Below the pieces are notes generated by a model. It searched no databases. It was not told the origin of the DNA and saw nothing but the letters and a program-made list of their open reading frames with translations. DNA of 37,167 nucleotides. Origin: Pantoea rwandensis (GTDB lineage Bacteria; Pseudomonadota; Gammaproteobacteria; Enterobacterales; Enterobacteriaceae). The stretch's first letter is position 1; each line of letters starts with the position of its first letter. Where the stretch lies: the NCBI RefSeq assembly GCF_002095475.1, contig NZ_MLFR01000043.1, forward strand, positions 1-37,167. Reading direction: 5' to 3'. Position numbers and translations under genes: made by a program. Below are positions 17,968 through 25,370 of the stretch, piece after piece.

Positions 17968-18007
17968 TGTTCGTAATGTAAGCGAATAGCTTATTAAGGA
18001 GGCAACG

Positions 18008-18097
18008 ATGAACGAACCTTATCTGCTGCTGCTCCTTTTCCTGCTGTTTATCGCAGGCTTATGCTTACTGTTACGTCGTCATTCATTCGGGAGGTGA
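18008..18097 (+). CDS. 29-residue hydrophobic small protein upstream of mntS-like gene
   Basis: A short reading frame of 29 codons starting MNEPYLLLLLFLLFIAGLC and ending LLRRHSFGR. It is a single membrane helix (about residues 5-22) with a positively charged tail, so it probably sits in the inner membrane with its C-terminus in the cytoplasm. Support for it being real: a very strong ribosome-binding site (AAGGAGG seven bases upstream), placement right behind the MntR box, and its own end providing the ribosome-binding site GGGAGG of the next gene two bases later. I do not recognise a homologue. A role in manganese homeostasis is inferred from context. Confidence 0.7.
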   Translation: MNEPYLLLLLFLLFIAGLCLLLRRHSFGR

Positions 18098-18099
18098 AC

Positions 18100-18294
18100 A
18101 TGACCACCATGAAAAACTGCCTCGACTGTGGTAAATGCTTCCAGGTTGAGCAAAGCAAACCGGCTTTTGAGTTGAAATCGCTGTTGTGCATTTTTAAGCG
18201 CTCGCCGTTTGCTTTGCGTCTGATGTTGATTGAAAAGCTGACCGGTAAACAACTCACAGAGCGTCCTTGCCCCAATCTGATCTGGCGCGGCTAA
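18100..18294 (+). CDS. mntS: MntS-like small manganese protein with Cys-rich N-terminus
   Basis: A 64-residue protein whose middle (IFKRSPFALRLMLIEKL, about residues 31-47) resembles the core of E. coli MntS as I recall it (FSHSPFKVRLMLLSML). It also lies in the same place: divergent from mntR and behind an MntR box. In E. coli, MntS (42 residues) raises intracellular manganese, apparently by inhibiting the exporter MntP. This version is longer. Its N-terminus MKNCLDCGKCFQ carries a C-x2-C-x2-C motif that could bind metal, and two more cysteines follow (about 30 and 57). The start has GGGAGG five bases upstream and is coupled to the preceding 29-codon gene. Homology is by eye; function of the extension is unknown. 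Confidence 0.7.
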   Translation: MTTMKNCLDCGKCFQVEQSKPAFELKSLLCIFKRSPFALRLMLIEKLTGKQLTERPCPNLIWRG

Positions 18295-18316
18295 ATCCTC
18301 CATAGCTTTTCTGTTT

Positions 18317-18342
18317 GGATCCGTTTTCCCAACGGATCCTTT
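18317..18342 (+). terminator. Terminator after the mntS-like gene
   Basis: GGATCCGTT-TTCCC-AACGGATCC forms a 9-bp stem with a 5-nt loop followed by TTT, 22 bp beyond the small-gene stop. The T tract is short, but position and stem fit an intrinsic terminator. Confidence 0.7.
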
Positions 18343-18508
18343 GCGCGATCTCACATTTTGTTACCCTTTTAGTCCCACTCTTTCCATTGTTATTGAACGA
18401 AAGCCTAATCCCCATTTTTACTGTGGCTGAATCGGTTCAAGTTTGTATCCCTTCTTTCCTTCAACGACGGTTAAACGATTAGGCTGCTAACATTTAGCTT
18501 GCAACCGA

Positions 18509-18537
18509 TTGTGACAGCTGATTAATCTCCTCATAAC
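18509..18537 (+). promoter_or_regulatory. Possible promoter of the gluconate dehydrogenase operon
   Basis: TTGTGA and CATAAC are separated by 17 bp, each matching four of six sigma-70 consensus bases, 62 bp before the first gene. The rest of the roughly 300-bp gap is AT-rich with no other recognised site. A weak prediction. Confidence 0.35.
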
Positions 18538-18599
18538 AAAAAATTACATACTTATAACAAAATCAACCCAGGGTGGGTTTTTCGTAAGGAAGATCAGCA

Positions 18600-19328
18600 A
18601 TGTCACAAAAAAAGCCTGAAGAGCAACCGTCGGGCAGGAGACGATTTTTACAAAAATCGCTCTCGCTCATTCCGCTCGCCGCCGCAGCCAGTACCGGTGT
18701 GGTCTCTCTCTCCTCCCCCGCAGCCGACAAGCCGCAAGGCGTGTTATCTGACTATGTTCCAGCCTACTTCAACGATAAAGAGTGGAAATTTCTGCTCGCT
18801 GCACTGGATCGCCTGATCCCCGCTGACGCGAATGGCCCCGGTGCCGTGAGTGAAGGGGTGCAGGTATTTATCGATAAGCAGATGGAATTGCCTTACGGCT
18901 ATGGACGCCTGTGGTACATGCAGGGTCCGTTCGCCGATTCCATTCCAGAAATGGGTTACCAATCCCATCTTGTCCCACGCGACACCTATCGCTTAGGTAT
19001 CGCTTTAGCTGACCAGCATTGTCAGCAGCAATTTCAAAAGGATTTTTATCAACTGGAAACCGCGCAGCAGGAAGACATACTACGCGCGCTGGAAGCCGAC
19101 AAACTGCAGAACGATGCCATTCACGGCAAGCTGTTTTTCGAGCAACTGCTGGAGAACGCTAAAGAGGGTTATCTCGCCGATCCGATTCACGGCGGCAACC
19201 AAACGCTGGCCTCGTGGAAAATGATCGGTTTTCCCGGTGCACGTGCGGATTTCGTCGATACCGTACAGCAGCCTAATAAACCCTACCCTCTTGGCCCAGT
19301 CAGCATTTCCAGTAAAAGGAGCGTGTAA
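18600..19328 (+). CDS. Gluconate 2-dehydrogenase small (gamma) subunit
   Basis: Small subunit of a membrane-bound FAD/cytochrome c sugar-acid dehydrogenase that oxidises gluconate (or 2-ketogluconate) in the periplasm, 242 residues. It carries a Tat signal peptide: GRRRFLQKS followed by a hydrophobic Ala/Leu stretch (residues about 11-40). The flavoprotein has no signal of its own, so this subunit probably carries the folded complex through the Tat system. Conserved family segments are FNDKEWKFLLAALDRLIPAD and HGGNQTLASWKMIGFPGARADF. The start is preceded by AAGGAAGA. The stop overlaps the flavoprotein start (TAATG). The closely related 2-ketogluconate enzymes cannot be excluded. Confidence 0.88.
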   Translation: MSQKKPEEQPSGRRRFLQKSLSLIPLAAAASTGVVSLSSPAADKPQGVLSDYVPAYFNDKEWKFLLAALDRLIPADANGPGAVSEGVQVFIDKQMELPYGYGRLWYMQGPFADSIPEMGYQSHLVPRDTYRLGIALADQHCQQQFQKDFYQLETAQQEDILRALEADKLQNDAIHGKLFFEQLLENAKEGYLADPIHGGNQTLASWKMIGFPGARADFVDTVQQPNKPYPLGPVSISSKRSV

Positions 19329-21106
19329 TGGCGGCAGTAAAAAAAGCGCCCGTCGATGTCGTCATCGTCGGGTTCGGCTGGACCGGTTCGCTTATGGCGA
19401 TGGAACTGGCCAGTTCTGGATTAAATATTGTGGCACTGGAACGCGGCGAAAATCGCGATACTTACCCCGACTTTTCCTATCCGCGTATTGCCGATGAGCT
19501 GACTTACGGCATTCGTTTAAAACTGTTCCAAAATGCCTCGAAAGAGACCGTGACGGTTCGCCATACCACGCAGGAAACTGCGCTTCCCTATCGCCGCTTC
19601 GGTTCTTTCCTACCCGGTGATGGCGTGGGCGGCGCAGGTACGCACTGGAATGGACAACTCTGGCGTCCACTGGAAGCCGATCTGAAAATGAGAAGCACTG
19701 TGATTGAAAAGTACGGTGCCGATTTCATTCCAAAGGACATGACGGTTCAGGATTATCCGTTCACCTATGATGAGATGGAGCCGTATTTCGACAAGTTCGA
19801 AAAAATCTGCGGGGCAGCCGGCCAGGTCGGCAATCTAAACGGTGAGAAAATCGAGGGCGGCAACCCCTTCGAGGCCCCCCGCAAAAATGGTTATCCAACG
19901 AAACCTCTGGAAACCCTGTACGCCGGTGAGCTGTTCTCTAAGGCTGCCAAACAACTGGGATACCATCCGTTCGAATGTCCTGCGGCTAACTGTACCGAAG
20001 CCTGGACCAACCCTTACAACGTGCAACTTGGCGTGTGTAACTACTGCGGTTATTGCGAACGTTTTGGCTGCTTTAACTACTCTAAGGGTTCTCCACAAAG
20101 CTGCGTGATTCCGGCTTTGAAACCGTTCAGTAACTTTGAGTTGCGCACTCAGGCACACGTGATCCGCGTCAACACCGATAGCAGCGGCAAAAAAGCCACC
20201 GGTGTGACCTACATTGATGCGCAAGGCAACGAGGTCGAGCAACCGGCGGACCTGGTGATCCTGAGTGCATTCCAACTGCACAATGTGCGTTTACTGCTGC
20301 TGTCTAAAATTGGCAAGCCCTACGATCCGCAAACCGGTGATGGCGTGGTGGGCAGGAACTACGCCTACCAAATGACCGGCGGCATCAAGCTGTTTTACGA
20401 CAACGACAACTGGTTCAATCCGTTTGCTGCCACCGGCGCGACTTCAACCTTGATCGACAATTTCAACGCTGAAAACTTTGATCACAGCAAAGTCGGCTTT
20501 GTCGGCGGTGCCACCATCTCGGCGGCTTTCTCAGGCGGGCGTCCAATCCAGCAGATGGGTATTCCTAAAGATGCGCCACGCTGGGGATCCGGTTGGAAAC
20601 AGGCCATCAAAGATAATTATCTGCACAACATGAACGTCGGCTCGTCCGGATCAGTGATGCCGTATAAGCAGTGCTATCTCGACCTTGACCCTACGTACCG
20701 TGATATCTACGGCCAACCGCTGCTGCGTATGACGTTCGACTGGCAGCAGAACGAGCTGAAGATGACCAACTTCATCAAAGATAAGGCCGAGGAGATCGTC
20801 AAGGTGATGAATCCTAAGCACTATGAAGTGGGCTTCAAAACGCTCAACAGCCATTACGATGTTCGCCCTTACCAATCAACGCACACCACAGGTGGTGCAG
20901 TGATGGGTGACGATCCACGTACCAGCGTCGTAAACAAGTTCCTGCAAAGCTGGGATGTACCAAACGTGTTCGTTACGGGCGCATGCTGCTTCCCGCAAAA
21001 CCTGGCTTACAACCCAACCGGGATTGTGTGTGCTACCGCATTATTCGCGGCGGATGCGATTCGCAACCGCTATCTCGCTAACCCTGGTCCGCTGGTTCAG
21101 GCCTGA
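19328..21106 (+). CDS. Gluconate 2-dehydrogenase flavoprotein subunit
   Basis: Catalytic GMC-oxidoreductase subunit, 592 residues. The FAD-binding GFGWTGSLMAMELASSG starts at residue about 15. GVGGAGTHWNGQLWRP (about 99-114) is the GMC loop near the flavin. His519 in the THTTGG segment and Asn562 in AYNPTG are the likely catalytic pair. A cysteine cluster, Cys237-x2-Cys240-x2-Cys243-x4-Cys248, sits in the middle of the protein; in related dehydrogenases such as fructose dehydrogenase, cysteines here carry a [3Fe-4S] cluster. Electrons would pass to the triheme subunit and then to ubiquinone. No signal peptide. Gluconate is the most likely substrate; 2-ketogluconate is the alternative. Confidence 0.9.
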   Translation: MAAVKKAPVDVVIVGFGWTGSLMAMELASSGLNIVALERGENRDTYPDFSYPRIADELTYGIRLKLFQNASKETVTVRHTTQETALPYRRFGSFLPGDGVGGAGTHWNGQLWRPLEADLKMRSTVIEKYGADFIPKDMTVQDYPFTYDEMEPYFDKFEKICGAAGQVGNLNGEKIEGGNPFEAPRKNGYPTKPLETLYAGELFSKAAKQLGYHPFECPAANCTEAWTNPYNVQLGVCNYCGYCERFGCFNYSKGSPQSCVIPALKPFSNFELRTQAHVIRVNTDSSGKKATGVTYIDAQGNEVEQPADLVILSAFQLHNVRLLLLSKIGKPYDPQTGDGVVGRNYAYQMTGGIKLFYDNDNWFNPFAATGATSTLIDNFNAENFDHSKVGFVGGATISAAFSGGRPIQQMGIPKDAPRWGSGWKQAIKDNYLHNMNVGSSGSVMPYKQCYLDLDPTYRDIYGQPLLRMTFDWQQNELKMTNFIKDKAEEIVKVMNPKHYEVGFKTLNSHYDVRPYQSTHTTGGAVMGDDPRTSVVNKFLQSWDVPNVFVTGACCFPQNLAYNPTGIVCATALFAADAIRNRYLANPGPLVQA

Positions 21107-21120
21107 TAAGGAGCGTTATA

Positions 21121-22395
21121 GTGAAAATTTCCGCACTCTTTCTCGCTCTGAGCGGCGCGTTGGTCAGCCATGCGGCACTGGCCGCCAGCGAAGCCTCGGT
21201 TAAACAGGGTGAATATCTGGCAAAAGCGGGCGATTGCGCCGCGTGCCACACTGCAGCAGGCGGGCAACCTTTTGCGGGTGGACTCAAAATGAGCACGCCG
21301 ATTGGCGCCATCTACTCCACCAACATTACACCCGACAAAACCCACGGTATTGGCGACTACAGCTACGAGGATTTTTCCAAAGCGGTGCGCAGTGGTGTAA
21401 CCAAAGATGGTAGTTCGCTCTATCCGGCCATGCCCTATCCGTCCTATGCAAAAATCAGCGACAGCGATATGCATGCCCTGTATGACTATTTCATGCAAGG
21501 TGTCAAACCGGTCAGTCAGGAAAATCACAAGAGTGACATTCCATGGCCGCTCAGTATGCGCTGGCCGCTGGCGTTCTGGCGCTGGACGTTCGCCGATGAC
21601 AGCGCCTATGCACCGGTTGCAGGTCAATCGGAACAGTGGCAGCGCGGCGCTTATCTGGTGCAAAGTCTTGGTCACTGCGGGTCTTGTCATACCCCGCGCG
21701 GTATCGCTTTCCAGGAAAAAGCCATGGACCAGAGCGATAAAGGCTATCTAACTGGCGGCACGTTGGAAGGCTGGCATGCACCGGATCTGACCGCCAGCCC
21801 AGCGGCAGGCTTAGGGAGCTGGTCAGAACAGGATATCGCGACCTTCCTGAAGACCGGCGCGAATCAGCAAGGCGCGGCGTTTGGTTCCATGACCGATGTC
21901 ATCGCGCACAGTACCCAGTACCTCAGTGATGAGGATCTGAACGCGATTGCCGTCTATCTGAAGTCTCTTCCTGCCGCAGAGAATTCCCCTGCACCAGCAA
22001 GCAGCGATGCCACCGCGCAGGCGCTGTTCAAAGGGGATGTCAGTCAACCCGGCGCGCAGGTTTACGTGGATAACTGTGCAGCCTGCCACCGCACCGATGG
22101 TAAAGGCTATGCCAGTACCTTCCCGGCGCTGGCGCACAACCCAGCCTTGCTGAGTGAGGATCCGTCATCGGTGATCAGTGTGATTCTGAAAGGTGGCCAG
22201 CGTGCGATCACGCAACAGGCGCCAACCGGATTCACCATGCCTGATTTTGCCTGGCGGCTTGATGACCAACAGGTTGCGGATGTCGCCAACTTCATCCGTA
22301 ATGGGTGGGGCAACAAAGCGGCGCCAGTCACGGCTGATCAGGTTAAAAAGATCCGCGCGACCTTGTCCGCTCCACCTCCAGCCTCACCGCAGTAA
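21121..22395 (+). CDS. Gluconate 2-dehydrogenase triheme cytochrome c subunit
   Basis: Membrane-anchored cytochrome c subunit, 424 residues, passing electrons from the flavoprotein to the quinone pool. Three heme c motifs are present: CAACH (about residue 38), CGSCH (about 186) and CAACH (about 320). The signal peptide is KISALFLALSGALVSHAALA. The usual subunit has a short C-terminal membrane anchor; here the tail is Pro/Ala-rich (SAPPPASPQ) and not obviously membrane-spanning. The start is GTG with AAGGAG seven bases upstream, 14 bp after the flavoprotein stop. The operon ends at the shared terminator at 22403-22425. Confidence 0.92.
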   Translation: MKISALFLALSGALVSHAALAASEASVKQGEYLAKAGDCAACHTAAGGQPFAGGLKMSTPIGAIYSTNITPDKTHGIGDYSYEDFSKAVRSGVTKDGSSLYPAMPYPSYAKISDSDMHALYDYFMQGVKPVSQENHKSDIPWPLSMRWPLAFWRWTFADDSAYAPVAGQSEQWQRGAYLVQSLGHCGSCHTPRGIAFQEKAMDQSDKGYLTGGTLEGWHAPDLTASPAAGLGSWSEQDIATFLKTGANQQGAAFGSMTDVIAHSTQYLSDEDLNAIAVYLKSLPAAENSPAPASSDATAQALFKGDVSQPGAQVYVDNCAACHRTDGKGYASTFPALAHNPALLSEDPSSVISVILKGGQRAITQQAPTGFTMPDFAWRLDDQQVADVANFIRNGWGNKAAPVTADQVKKIRATLSAPPPASPQ

Positions 22396-22402
22396 GCAAA
22401 AA

Positions 22403-22425
22403 AAACGGCCCGTAATGGGCCGTTT
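22403..22425. terminator. Bidirectional terminator, gluconate operon / ompX
   Basis: AAACGGCCC-GTAAT-GGGCCGTTT forms a 9-bp stem. On the minus strand it is followed by eight Ts in total, giving a strong terminator for ompX; on the plus strand the T run is shorter but lies just 7 bp after the cytochrome stop. Confidence 0.9.
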
Positions 22426-22452
22426 CTCATGCAAATCTGGTCTAAGCAAAAC

Positions 22453-22965
22453 TTAGAAGCTGTAGCCTACGCCAGCAATCCAGGTGCCAACGTCTACACT
22501 GCGAATACGGCTCTGCTCGTAACCCACGTCAACGGCAACGTTCTGGATTGGGTTGAACTGCATACCTGCACCGTAAGAGAAGCCTACGTCGCTTGAATCA
22601 GTTTTGTACTGTGCAGCAGCGTCAGTTGCCTGGTATTTGCCGTAACCGATACCGATTACGCCGTAGATGCTTGCCCAGTCGTTCAGACGGTAAGCAGGAC
22701 CACCGGTGATACCGTAGTATTGGCCTTTGTTGTAAACGCCAGCATCAGTACGGTCTTTTTCGGTGTAGGTGAAAGAACCGATCCAACCCAGTGGGTTAGT
22801 ACCGTCTTCATAACGGTATTTCAAGTTGAAGCCGTTTGCTTTGTTAGCAACGCCTTGGTAATCGCTCTGCGCGTAACCACCAGTAACGGTGCTCTGTGCC
22901 ATGGCTGAACCTGCAGAAACTGCCAGTACACAAGCCAGTGCTGAAAGACATGCAATTTTTTTCAT
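22453..22965 (-). CDS. ompX: Outer membrane protein OmpX
   Basis: Small eight-stranded outer-membrane beta-barrel of the Ail/Lom/OmpX family, 170 residues (E. coli 171), involved in adhesion and envelope stress in enterics. The signal peptide KKIACLSALACVLAVSAGSAMA is followed by the mature start STVTGGYAQSDYQG. The chain ends in the aromatic signature GVGYSF with terminal Phe, used by the Bam machinery. I chose the ATG at 22963-22965, which has GAGGTGG upstream; an in-frame extension upstream is not used. In E. coli the sRNA CyaR pairs near the ompX ribosome-binding site; a similar control is possible here. Confidence 0.95.
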   Translation of the reverse strand: MKKIACLSALACVLAVSAGSAMAQSTVTGGYAQSDYQGVANKANGFNLKYRYEDGTNPLGWIGSFTYTEKDRTDAGVYNKGQYYGITGGPAYRLNDWASIYGVIGIGYGKYQATDAAAQYKTDSSDVGFSYGAGMQFNPIQNVAVDVGYEQSRIRSVDVGTWIAGVGYSF

Positions 22966-23344
22966 AAACCACCTCAAATGTGAATATACTTCTCTCCTGA
23001 CAACGCTAAAAATATAACAAAAAATAGCGAGAAACTCTGCCCGCAATTTGTTGTCTAACAGATTGTTTGGTGTAACAGAAAGTTAATGAATTATCGTATG
23101 TCATTCATTTTACTTATAAAAAGCGTCATCTTTCTGCAATATAATTTCGGGCTAAAAATAATACCTTTAAGTAAATTCCTAAACTAACCTGACATTTCTT
23201 TACTGAAATGGCGCTAAAAGTGGCTATTTAATCGCCTACCGCTGCGTTTGTTTTACGTTTCTCTCTGCTCCATATTTGCTTCGGATTCATTTACACTGGT
23301 TTTTTGTTGCTTCGCTGTTAATGAATACAAGAATGGATCCCCTC
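22966..23344. promoter_or_regulatory. Divergent region ompX / rhtA
   Basis: About 380 AT-rich bases between the divergent ompX and rhtA coding regions. A TATATT element near 23010 (minus strand), some 45 bases before the ompX start, is a plausible ompX -10. I cannot assign matching -35 elements with confidence, and I see no other gene. Part of this stretch could be coding if rhtA starts at an upstream ATG. Confidence 0.4.
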
Positions 23345-24253
23345 ATGTCCGCACCTCTGACAACACCCAAAATGGCTTCGGTGTTATTCCCGATTTCCGT
23401 ACTTCTGATTGCTATACTCTCGCTGCAAGGCGGCGCCTCGTTGGCAAAATCACTGTTCCCTACGGTAGGCGCGCCCGGCATCACCGCACTTCGCTTGGGA
23501 CTTGGCACGCTAATCCTGTGTGTCATCTTTAAGCCGTGGCGCCTGCGCTTCACACGTGAGCAGCGCAAGCCGCTATTGATGTATGGTCTGGCGCTCGGCT
23601 GCATGAATTACCTCTTCTATTTATCTATACGCACCGTCCCCCTCGGCGTAGCCGTAGGCCTGGAATTCTTAGGCCCCCTTACGCTGGCTCTGGCGGGCGC
23701 CCGCCGCCCACTCGATTTCCTCTGGGTGACGCTGGCAGTGACTGGATTATGGTTCTTGCTGCCTATTGGTGATGGCATCAGCCATATCGATCCACTGGGT
23801 GCTCTGCTGGCGGTGGGTGCGGGTGCCTGTTGGGCAGTCTATATTTTGGCGGGGCAACGGGCGGGGGCTGAGCATGGTCCAGCAACCGTCGCGATGGGAT
23901 CGTTAATTGCTTCGGTGATTTTTGTTCCGCTCGGCCTAACTTTTGCCGCGCCCGGTATCTGGCATTGGGAAATTTTACCCTTGGCTTTAGTCATCGCCCT
24001 GCTCTCCAGTGCAATCCCCTATTCTCTGGAAATGATGGCACTAACCCGCCTGCCAGCCCGCATTTTCGGCACGCTGATGAGCCTCGAACCTGCGATGGCC
24101 GCTCTCTCAGGCATGCTTTTCCTGGGGGAACTGTTGACGTTGAAGCAATGGGTAGCCTTACTGGCGATTATCGCCGCTTCTGCCGGATCAACGCTGACCA
24201 TGAAACAAAAGAGTGCAAAAATAAACGAAGTGGATATTAATCATCTGCAATAA
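23345..24253 (+). CDS. rhtA: Threonine/homoserine exporter RhtA
   Basis: DMT/EamA-family inner-membrane exporter of threonine, homoserine and other amino acids, with ten helices. From this start it has about 302 residues (E. coli 295). Landmarks are LQGGASLAKSLFP(T)VGAPGITALRL in the first EamA repeat, GLALGCMNYLFYLSI, and the second repeat AVGAGACWAVYILAGQRAGAEHGPATVA followed by SSAIPYSLEMMALTRLPARIFGTLMSLEP. The start is uncertain: ATGs at 23321, 23333 and 23345 are in frame and none has a strong ribosome-binding site. I chose 23345 because its length is closest to the family. Confidence 0.92.
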   Translation: MSAPLTTPKMASVLFPISVLLIAILSLQGGASLAKSLFPTVGAPGITALRLGLGTLILCVIFKPWRLRFTREQRKPLLMYGLALGCMNYLFYLSIRTVPLGVAVGLEFLGPLTLALAGARRPLDFLWVTLAVTGLWFLLPIGDGISHIDPLGALLAVGAGACWAVYILAGQRAGAEHGPATVAMGSLIASVIFVPLGLTFAAPGIWHWEILPLALVIALLSSAIPYSLEMMALTRLPARIFGTLMSLEPAMAALSGMLFLGELLTLKQWVALLAIIAASAGSTLTMKQKSAKINEVDINHLQ

Positions 24254-24262
24254 ATAATTCGG

Positions 24263-24290
24263 ATTCAGCCTGTAAAATAACAGGCTGAAT
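24263..24290 (+). terminator. Hairpin after rhtA
   Basis: ATTCAGCCTGT-AAAATA-ACAGGCTGAAT is a perfect 11-bp stem ten bases beyond the rhtA stop. It lacks a T tract, so it is either a rho-independent terminator of low efficiency or an RNA end-protecting hairpin. Confidence 0.6.
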
Positions 24291-24494
24291 AAATAACCAT
24301 TCTCATTTAATTTTTTGCCTTCCACCCCTATTCCTGACGTTATTATTCTGCAACATCATTAAAGAATAATTAACACCACTTATATCTACATGATTTATAG
24401 ATAATTAACCCTCAGCACCTCACCCCCTCATAATATTAAGATTTATCTATTCCTGTCATTGGTTTAAACAATCCAGCAGAACGAAGAACTGCTG

Positions 24495-24502
24495 CTATAC
24501 TT
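24495..24502 (+). promoter_or_regulatory. dps promoter -10 element, sigma-S type
   Basis: CTATACTT is the extended -10 sequence favoured by the stationary-phase factor sigma-S, found 43 bases upstream of the dps start. E. coli dps is transcribed by sigma-S with IHF and by sigma-70 with OxyR. The region just upstream is AT-rich, but I could not place an OxyR or IHF site reliably. Confidence 0.65.
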
Positions 24503-24545
24503 ATTTCCGTGCTTGATTAGGACAACCATCAATTAGAGGACATTA

Positions 24546-25052
24546 ATGATGAGTACCGCAAAACTGGTTAAAACTAAATCGTCTGATCTCATTTACACCC
24601 GTAATGATGTTGCTGATAGCGATAAGAAAGCGACCATCGAGGTGCTCAACCGTCTGGTAGTAGAATTCATCGACCTGTCACTGATCACTAAACAGGCGCA
24701 CTGGAACATGCGCGGCGCCAACTTTATCGGTGTCCATGAGATGCTGGATGGCTTCCGTACCGCGATTACCGACCATCAGGACACGATTGCAGAACGCGTG
24801 GTGCAGTTAGGCGGTGTTGCACTGGGTACGACCCAGATCGTCAACGATAAAACGCCGTTGAAAAGCTACCCGCTTAATATCCACACCGTACAGGATCACT
24901 TAAAAGCGTTAGCAGACCGTTATGCGGTAGTGGCTAACGATACGCGTAAAGCGATCAGTGAAGTGAGCGATGAAGACTCCGCAGATATTTTCACGGCTGC
25001 TTCGCGAGACCTCGATAAATTCCTGTGGTTCATCGAATCCAACATTGAATAA
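24546..25052 (+). CDS. dps: DNA-protecting ferritin-like protein Dps
   Basis: Dodecameric mini-ferritin that binds DNA and oxidises and stores iron with hydrogen peroxide in starved or stressed cells, 168 residues (167 from the second ATG, as in E. coli). The Lys-rich N-terminal tail STAKLVKTKSSD is the DNA-binding tail. The inter-subunit ferroxidase centre is formed by His in KQAHWN, His/Asp in VHEMLDGFR and Glu in TIAERV. GAGG precedes the two consecutive ATG codons. Confidence 0.97.
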   Translation: MMSTAKLVKTKSSDLIYTRNDVADSDKKATIEVLNRLVVEFIDLSLITKQAHWNMRGANFIGVHEMLDGFRTAITDHQDTIAERVVQLGGVALGTTQIVNDKTPLKSYPLNIHTVQDHLKALADRYAVVANDTRKAISEVSDEDSADIFTAASRDLDKFLWFIESNIE

Positions 25053-25063
25053 AGCGAGATTAG

Positions 25064-25089
25064 AAAAGGCGGGTTGTCCCGCCTTTTTT
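25064..25089 (+). terminator. Terminator of dps
   Basis: AAAAGGCGGG-TTGT-CCCGCCTTTTTT: a GC-rich stem with six terminal Ts, 12 bp after the dps stop. A canonical intrinsic terminator. Confidence 0.95.
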
Positions 25090-25197
25090 ATATTTGTAAC
25101 ATTATGGTGCTTTTTTTGACGTCGTTAACAATTTCTTAATCCTGCCTTTCCCTTGCTAATCCCTTGGTGCACACTGTGCCCGCACCACAACAGCACA

Positions 25198-25224
25198 TTG
25201 CACCATTTTGGTGAGCAAAAATGG
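25198..25224 (+). promoter_or_regulatory. NtrC (NRI) binding sites upstream of glnH
   Basis: TGCACCATTTTGGTGA matches the NtrC consensus TGCACC-N5-GGTGCA except at the end; the following GAGCAAAAATGGTGCAA gives an overlapping second site. They lie about 105-120 bp before the predicted sigma-54 start, close to the positions I recall for the paired NtrC sites of E. coli glnHp2. Confidence 0.7.
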
Positions 25225-25298
25225 TGCAAGACTTTCATTTGATGCAAAATCGGTTCAGCCTGGCCCTGCATCCTGCTGATTACGATTGAAATGAAAAG

Positions 25299-25316
25299 TT
25301 GGCATAGTTTTTTCAT
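25299..25316 (+). promoter_or_regulatory. Candidate sigma-54 promoter of glnHPQ
   Basis: TTGGCATAGTTTTTTCAT has the -24 GG and correct spacing to a -12 element that reads TC instead of the usual GC, and the flanks fit the consensus. The start would fall near 25326, some 40 bases before glnH. Upstream NtrC sites support nitrogen control. Confidence 0.6.
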
Positions 25317-25370
25317 ATGATAAGCCGTACAACGGGCCATTAGGCTTGTAGGGTAATAAGGAAAATAATG

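Noticed and set aside
21097..21690. Minus-strand open frame of 197 codons opposite the cytochrome c gene
   Set aside because: It is a shadow of the triheme cytochrome coding sequence; no known motif and no promoter or ribosome-binding site.
25268..25285. Alternative sigma-54 promoter in TGGCCCTGCATCCTGCT
   Set aside because: The GG to GC spacing is one base too long; the element at 25299-25316 has correct spacing and a better distance to the NtrC sites.
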